From CAZEFK01 sp964511405 (GTDB taxonomy: Bacteria; Pseudomonadota; Alphaproteobacteria; Elsterales; Elsteraceae), in assembly GCA_964511405.1 (NCBI GenBank), contig CAZEFK010000025.1, positions 1-45,451 on the forward strand: a DNA stretch of 45,451 bases. Reading direction: 5' to 3'. Every line of letters begins with the position of its first letter. Within the stretch, counting starts at the first letter, position 1. Both the position numbers and the translations under genes were made by a program. This document shows positions 40,371-45,451 of the stretch, piece after piece. The notes under the pieces were generated by a model that saw nothing but the letters and a program-made list of their open reading frames with translations, did no database searches and was not told the origin of the DNA.

Positions 40371-41431
40371 CCGGCCCAGGCCGCTGGATCCGGCACAATG
40401 TCGGGCTGAGCCTGGCGCTCGCCCTGTTCGCCGGCCTCTATGTCCTCTACAACGCGCTGCATCCGCGCGGCTTCTCGATCGACCTCCTGGTCCAGAATGC
40501 CAACGAGAGCCTGACCCTGGTGCTGGTCGCCATGGCCCAGACCGTGCCGGTGCTGCTGGGCTCGATCGACCTGTCGGTCGGGCCGCTGATGACCCTGGTC
40601 GACTGCATCGGCAGCCATGTGCTGGCGGGCAGCCCGGGCGAGATCGCGCTGGGCATGCTGCTGTGCCTGGCGGCCGGGGCGCTCGGCGGCTTCGTCAATG
40701 GCTGCCTGGTGGTCTATGGCCGCATCCAGTCGATCGTGGCGACCCTGGCCACCGGCGCCGTGTTCGTCGGCCTGGCGCTGCTCCTGCGCCCGACCCCTGG
40801 CGGCACCGTGGACGGCGACCTGTCCTGGGTCACGACCAACGCCCTGACCGAGATGGCCGGCACCTATGGCTGGTTCCCCGACGGCGCGCCGGCCTGGTTC
40901 GCGCCGCTGGCGCTGATCCCGGTGCCGATCGTGATCGCCGCGGCGATCGTGCTGCTGGTGTGGGTCCCGTTCCGCAGCACCGTGACCGGGCGCGGCTGCT
41001 ATGCCGTGGGCTCGTCGGAGTCGGCGGCCTATCTCTCGGGCGTGCCCGTGGACCGCGCCAAGCTGGCGGCCTTCACCCTGGGCGGCCTGTTCGCCGGGTT
41101 CGCGGGGCTGTATTTCGCGCTCCAGACCGGCAGCGGCAATGCCGACCCGCAGCAGGCCGGGCAGTACACGCTGAACTCGATCGCCGCGGTGGTCATCGGC
41201 GGCACGTCGCTGTTCGGCGGCAGCGGCGGCGCCATCGGCTCGCTGGTGGGGGTGCTGGTGCTGCGCTCGATCTCGTTCTTCTTCCGGGTGGTCGACACCA
41301 ACTCGCCGCTGGGCTTCCTGGCCAACCCGCTGCTGCAGCCGATGTTCGAGGGGATCATCCTGCTACTGGCGGTGTGCCTGGGCGCCGCGCGCGTGTTCCA
41401 GGTGAAAAACCGCCTGCAACTGTTCGGATAG
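40367..41431 (+). CDS. Sugar ABC transporter permease 1 (RbsC type)
   Basis: 354 residues, ATGA overlap with the ATPase gene. Eight to ten hydrophobic helices; family markers are VPVLLGSIDLSVGPLMTLVD, NGCLVVYGRIQSIVATLATG, AVGSSESAAYLSGVPVDRAK and IAAVVIGGTSLFGGSGGAIGS. Adjacent to a second permease of the same family, so the membrane part is probably a heterodimer, as in several alphaproteobacterial importers. Confidence 0.93.
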   Translation: MTGPGRWIRHNVGLSLALALFAGLYVLYNALHPRGFSIDLLVQNANESLTLVLVAMAQTVPVLLGSIDLSVGPLMTLVDCIGSHVLAGSPGEIALGMLLCLAAGALGGFVNGCLVVYGRIQSIVATLATGAVFVGLALLLRPTPGGTVDGDLSWVTTNALTEMAGTYGWFPDGAPAWFAPLALIPVPIVIAAAIVLLVWVPFRSTVTGRGCYAVGSSESAAYLSGVPVDRAKLAAFTLGGLFAGFAGLYFALQTGSGNADPQQAGQYTLNSIAAVVIGGTSLFGGSGGAIGSLVGVLVLRSISFFFRVVDTNSPLGFLANPLLQPMFEGIILLLAVCLGAARVFQVKNRLQLFG

Positions 41432-41435
41432 GCCG

Positions 41436-42392
41436 ATGTCGATGGTCAGCACCGCCGCGCGCGTCGACCGGCCTGTGGCGGTCGCCTGCGTGTTCATCCT
41501 GCTGATCCTGGGGGTCGGCACCGCCTATACCATGGCAACCCAGGGCACCGCCTCGTTCCTGGCGCCCACATACCTGCTCCAGCAGCTCAAGGTCGCCTCG
41601 TTCCTGGGCGTCGTCGCGGCCGGCATGATGATGGTCATCCTGCTGGGCCACATCGACCTGTCGGTGCCGTGGACGATGGCGGCCGCGGCGATGCTGGGCA
41701 CCGCCGTCGGCGGCCCGTGGGCGGTGCCGGTGGGCCTGGGCGTCGGGCTGCTGGTCGGACTGGCCAACGGCCTGGGCGTGGCGGTGCTGCGCGTGCCGTC
41801 GATGATCTTCACGCTCGGCGTCAACACCGTGCTGCGCGGCCTGATGGTGATGCTGACCGGCGGCTTCGCCCCGGCCCAGAACGCCACCGACCTCATGCAG
41901 TTCGTCGCCAAGGGCACGGTGCTGGGCGTGCCCCACGCCCTGTTCCTGTGGCTGGCGGTGGGCGCCGGCATCACCCTGCTGCTGCGCCGCACGCCCATGG
42001 GCCGCTATGTCTATGCCATCGGCAATCGCGAGGCCGCCGCCTACCTCTCTGGTGTCAACACCAAGGCGGTGCTGGTGGCGTGCTTCGTGCTGTGCAGCCT
42101 GTGCTCGGCCCTGACCGGCCTGGTGCTGGCGGGCTATTCGTCCAAGGCCTTCCAGTCGATGGGCGACCCCTACCTGCTGCCGGCGATCGCCGCGGTGGTG
42201 ATCGGCGGCACCAACATCCTGGGCGGCCAGGGCCGGTTCTCGGGCACGGTCGCCGGCACCGTGCTGATCGTGCTGCTGCAGAGCGTGCTGTCGGTCATGC
42301 AGATGAGCGAGGCCGGCCGCCAGATCATCTATGGCCTGGTGATCATCGCCATGTTGCTGATCTACGGGCGGGGGGCCGCCGCCCTGCGGTGA
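41436..42392 (+). CDS. Sugar ABC transporter permease 2 (RbsC type)
   Basis: 318 residues, starting four bases after permease 1. Same BPD_transp_2 family: MMMVILLGHIDLSVPWTMAAA, NGLGVAVLRVPSMIFTLGVN, AIGNREAAAYLSGVNTKAVL and IAAVVIGGTNILGGQGRFSGT. Last gene of the operon; the next gene is convergent, 20 bases away, with no clear terminator between. Confidence 0.93.
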   Translation: MSMVSTAARVDRPVAVACVFILLILGVGTAYTMATQGTASFLAPTYLLQQLKVASFLGVVAAGMMMVILLGHIDLSVPWTMAAAAMLGTAVGGPWAVPVGLGVGLLVGLANGLGVAVLRVPSMIFTLGVNTVLRGLMVMLTGGFAPAQNATDLMQFVAKGTVLGVPHALFLWLAVGAGITLLLRRTPMGRYVYAIGNREAAAYLSGVNTKAVLVACFVLCSLCSALTGLVLAGYSSKAFQSMGDPYLLPAIAAVVIGGTNILGGQGRFSGTVAGTVLIVLLQSVLSVMQMSEAGRQIIYGLVIIAMLLIYGRGAAALR

Positions 42393-42411
42393 GGCCGGAC
42401 CGGCTCATGGC

Positions 42412-42705
42412 TCAATGGACCGCAGGGAGACGGGACAGGACCTGCAGGATGAGGGCGAGGTTGCCGAGCGTCAGCGCGACGCAGAAGCCGACCATCCAGG
42501 TCAGCGTGTTGATGCGGCCGTCCTGTTTCTCGAAGCGGGCGTCCACGCGCTCGAAGCACAGCAGCAGGTCGTTGTGCTTCTGGTCGCTCTGGGCCATGAC
42601 CTCGGCCGCTTTGACGGCCTTGTCATGGTCCACGCCGGCCGACACCAGCGCCTCGTAGATCTCGCGGACCACGGCGTCATCCTTGCTGGCAGATATGTAT
42701 CGCAT
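42412..42705 (-). CDS. Small membrane-anchored coiled-coil protein, unknown function
   Basis: 97 residues from the ATG at 42705; a TTG at 42732 would add nine residues, and a possible TTGACG/AATAAT promoter overlaps this start region, so the true start may be later. Helical N-terminal part (DDAVVREIYEALVSAGVDHDKAVKAAEVMAQ), a predicted coiled coil (CFERVDARFEKQDGRINTL) and one C-terminal transmembrane helix (about 72-92, WMVGFCVALTLGNLALILQVL). This plan recalls small bacterial CCDC90-like proteins. Divergent from a ribbon-helix-helix gene, with a 13-bp direct repeat at both starts. Confidence 0.65.
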   Translation of the reverse strand: MRYISASKDDAVVREIYEALVSAGVDHDKAVKAAEVMAQSDQKHNDLLLCFERVDARFEKQDGRINTLTWMVGFCVALTLGNLALILQVLSRLPAVH

Positions 42706-42748
42706 TATTCTATGGGTCGGTGCGCCCGTCAAGGAATATGTATCGCAT
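42693..42748. repeat. 13-bp direct repeat at two divergent starts
   Basis: ATATGTATCGCAT occurs at 42693-42705 and again at 42736-42748, 43 bp apart. Each copy covers the start codon of one of two divergent genes (as CAT on one strand and ATG on the other). The half site TGTATC recurs in the palindrome at 43116-43132 before the toxin gene. A plausible autoregulatory operator of the ribbon-helix-helix protein. Confidence 0.55.
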
Positions 42749-42938
42749 CATGGCCCCGCCCCGCCGCAAGCCCTCCGGCACTCGCGACATCGCCATGCGG
42801 CTCGACGCCGATCTGGTCGACCAGGTCGACGCCGAGGCCGGCCCCCGCGGCCGCACTGCCGCGGTCGAAGAGGCGCTGCGCCTGTGGCTCGAACAGCGGT
42901 CACGGGACCGCGGACGGCGCGACGACGCGGAGCGGTGA
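42738..42938 (+). CDS. Small ribbon-helix-helix-like protein
   Basis: 66 residues from the ATG at 42738 (MYRIMAPPRRK); an ATG at 42750 and a GTG at 42720 are alternatives, and none has a well-spaced ribosome-binding site. The segment RDIAMRLDADLVDQVDAEAG followed by RTAAVEEALRLWLEQRSRD is the beta-strand, helix, helix pattern of Arc/MetJ or CopG-type DNA-binding proteins, commonly antitoxins. No toxin gene follows directly: the next 199 bases contain only a hairpin (42960-42974) and no convincing gene, so it may be an orphan. Confidence 0.6.
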   Translation: MYRIMAPPRRKPSGTRDIAMRLDADLVDQVDAEAGPRGRTAAVEEALRLWLEQRSRDRGRRDDAER

Positions 42939-43099
42939 CCCTCCTATCGTGACGCTGCGGCGCCCATTGGGCGCTATGTACGCTCATGACATGCCGTACG
43001 AAGTGACCTCGATGATTTGGTCGTCGATGCGCCGGACATGGCGTCCGCCGAGTGACGAGCAATCCGGCCGGCCTGGTGTTGGGCGAAGCGGGTAGAGGC
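42939..43099. other. Gap after the ribbon-helix-helix gene
   Basis: Holds a small hairpin GCGCCC-ATT-GGGCGC (42960-42974) without a T-run. No supported gene. A partner toxin of the preceding protein could have been lost here, but no recognisable remnant can be read. Confidence 0.35.
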
Positions 43100-43132
43100 T
43101 TGACCGCAAACCAGTTGTATCAATATGATACA
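43100..43132 (+). promoter_or_regulatory. Toxin-antitoxin promoter with palindromic operator
   Basis: TTGACC (43100-43105) and TATGAT (43124-43129) are spaced by 18 bases. The -10 lies inside the palindrome TGTATC-AATAT-GATACA (43116-43132), six-base perfect arms. Transcription would start at about 43136, and the ATG is at 43138, so the message would be nearly leaderless. Binding of the XRE antitoxin to the palindrome would block the promoter (inference). Confidence 0.7.
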
Positions 43133-43137
43133 GCGCG

Positions 43138-43491
43138 ATGGCCGATGGTCCCAAGAGCCCGCGACCAGTTCACTGGGGCCGATTGAGGGCCGACGAAGCC
43201 GAACGGATCGTGCGGGAACGAGCGGCGGCCTCGGCCAACGTGATCTTCGGCGCGCACGCCTTCGAGCGAGTGGAGCTTCGCTCGATCACCGAGATCGACG
43301 CCCGGACGATCCTGAGCAAGGGCCATGTCGAGGGCGCCCCGGTGCTCATGAAGAACGGCGTCGACTGGAAGGTCGTCGTCGTGCGCCGAATGCCGGGCGA
43401 GCGCGAAGCCGGGGTGGTGACCATCGTCTTCGCGCCGCCACGCCAGGAGTTGTTCGTGATGACGGTCGAGTGGATGGACCCGAAGCGATGA
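43138..43491 (+). CDS. DUF4258 protein, probable MqsR-like toxin
   Basis: 117 residues. The DUF4258 core is VIFGAHAFERVELRSITEIDARTIL followed by KNGVDWKVVVVRRMPGE and VVTIVFAPPRQELFVMTVEW, a small alpha/beta RNase-like fold related to the MqsR/RelE group. Overlaps the XRE gene by ATGA in toxin-first order, with a palindromic operator over the promoter. By context it is the toxin of a toxin-antitoxin pair, probably an mRNA interferase; activity is inferred. A longer N-terminal arm (PKSPRPVHWGRLRADEAERIV) precedes the core. Confidence 0.8.
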   Translation: MADGPKSPRPVHWGRLRADEAERIVRERAAASANVIFGAHAFERVELRSITEIDARTILSKGHVEGAPVLMKNGVDWKVVVVRRMPGEREAGVVTIVFAPPRQELFVMTVEWMDPKR

Positions 43492-43940
43492 TGCCCGGCT
43501 ATCTCTACACAGGCTGCGGCCTGGACTATGTGTACCTGATCAATGGCTACCACCTGCACGACACCGAGTATGGCCAGGGCGTGTCGATCGACGACGCCGA
43601 TGGCCTCCACCGAACGATCGCGCGGGAGGTGGTGACGCGGCGGCAGCGGCTGCGTGGCCAGGAGGTGCGCTTCCTGCGCGCGCTCTTGGACCTGTCGCAG
43701 GGCGCCCTGGCGCGGAAGCTCGGCACCACCCGCGCCTCCGTGGCGCGCTGGGAGGCCAAGCCGCACACCGCGATCCCGCAGTCGGCGGACCGGCTGCTGC
43801 GGGTTCTCCATGCCCAGACCGACGGGCCGGACCTGGTCCTGCAGGTGCTGGATCTGCTCGAGGAAATGGATGAACTCGCAGGCAGCGCGGCGCTGTTCGA
43901 GGAAACCGAGGGCCGTTGGGCGAGCCGGCGCGCCGCGTAG
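43488..43940 (+). CDS. XRE-family antitoxin (MqsA-like)
   Basis: 150 residues, ATGA overlap with the toxin gene. N-terminal part has CGLDYVYLINGYHLHDTEYGQGVSI, resembling the zinc- or toxin-binding segment of MqsA-related proteins but with only one Cys in this stretch; then a helix-turn-helix (EVRFLRALLDLSQGALARKLGTTRASVARWEAK) as in antitoxin repressors, and a C-terminal helical tail. It should neutralise the DUF4258 protein and repress their promoter at the TGTATC/GATACA palindrome. A perfect hairpin follows before katG. Confidence 0.8.
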   Translation: MMPGYLYTGCGLDYVYLINGYHLHDTEYGQGVSIDDADGLHRTIAREVVTRRQRLRGQEVRFLRALLDLSQGALARKLGTTRASVARWEAKPHTAIPQSADRLLRVLHAQTDGPDLVLQVLDLLEEMDELAGSAALFEETEGRWASRRAA

Positions 43941-43981
43941 GGAATGGACGTCCGCCTGCATGGCGCCGCCGGTATCCGGTT

Positions 43982-44008
43982 GGGGGCGGCGCATCTCGCG
44001 CCGCCCCC
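43982..44008. terminator. Bidirectional hairpin between antitoxin and katG
   Basis: GGGGGCGGCGC (43982-43992), loop ATCTC, GCGCCGCCCCC (43998-44008): a perfect 11-bp stem between the convergent antitoxin and katG genes. No T-run on either side, so it may act with Rho or as an mRNA end stabiliser. Confidence 0.6.
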
Positions 44009-44014
44009 GCCGGA

Positions 44015-45451
<1,437 letters not shown>

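Noticed and set aside
42939..43137. Toxin gene partner for the ribbon-helix-helix protein
   Set aside because: The frames are short, lack PIN, RelE or MazF motifs and have no start with a ribosome-binding site.

Overview
The window is very GC-rich with G/C in nearly all third codon positions. The mix of gene families (TctDE-type two-component pair, ZnuABC, NitT/TauT and ribose-type ABC operons, partner-switching regulators, a candidate MmgR-type small RNA) fits an alphaproteobacterium, probably of the Rhodospirillales side. I cannot name the genus. Coding density is high, and many neighbouring genes overlap at ATGA, GTGA, TTGA or TGATG junctions. I see no rRNA, tRNA, insertion sequence, prophage or CRISPR array.

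Layout. (1) 1-1739: end of a tryptophan operon (trpC, trpF) plus a small membrane protein. (2) 1854-2123: small secreted Ala/Pro/His-rich protein with a textbook terminator. (3) 2219-17610: the most unusual block. A 2,995-residue surface protein (filamentous-haemagglutinin TPS domain, about 16 beta-helix repeats of 71 residues, Pro and Gly linkers, C-terminal OmpA peptidoglycan-binding domain) is divergent from a signalling cluster: STAS antagonist, metallo-beta-lactamase-fold hydrolase, CHASE2 sensor fused to a SpoIIE/PP2C phosphatase, FecR-domain protein, RsbW-like ATPase, stand-alone cyclic-nucleotide-binding protein and PAS-SpoIIE phosphatase. Together they look like a partner-switching circuit with an envelope sensor that controls, or is controlled by, the adhesin. 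(4) 17720-20972: small membrane protein, TPR-glycosyltransferase, HigBA-like toxin-antitoxin pair and a possible protease remnant. (5) 21077-24251: response regulator, sensor kinase and a lone periplasmic binding protein in one operon.

(6) 24305-34266: a metal-acquisition region. znuA-znuC-znuB faces a TonB-dependent receptor operon (receptor, unknown secreted protein, TonB), and the shared intergenic region holds three 12-bp Zur-like boxes. Behind it lie a glycine-zipper lipoprotein, a PBP4-type D-Ala-D-Ala carboxypeptidase, a DUF1007 protein and a NicO/RcnA-type transporter with a His-rich loop. (7) 34402-37209: NitT/TauT-type ABC importer. (8) about 37291-37367: a candidate small RNA carrying the ten-base signature of Sinorhizobium MmgR, in the only long intergenic gap. 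(9) 37654-42392: ribose/xylose-type sugar ABC importer with two permeases, preceded by a structured leader.

(10) 42412-43940: accessory genes: a divergent pair of small genes (membrane-anchored and ribbon-helix-helix) and a DUF4258 (MqsR-like)/XRE toxin-antitoxin pair with a palindromic operator over its -10 box. (11) 44015-45451: C-terminal part of catalase-peroxidase KatG, cut by the window edge.

All functions are read from sequence motifs and gene order alone. No database search was possible.
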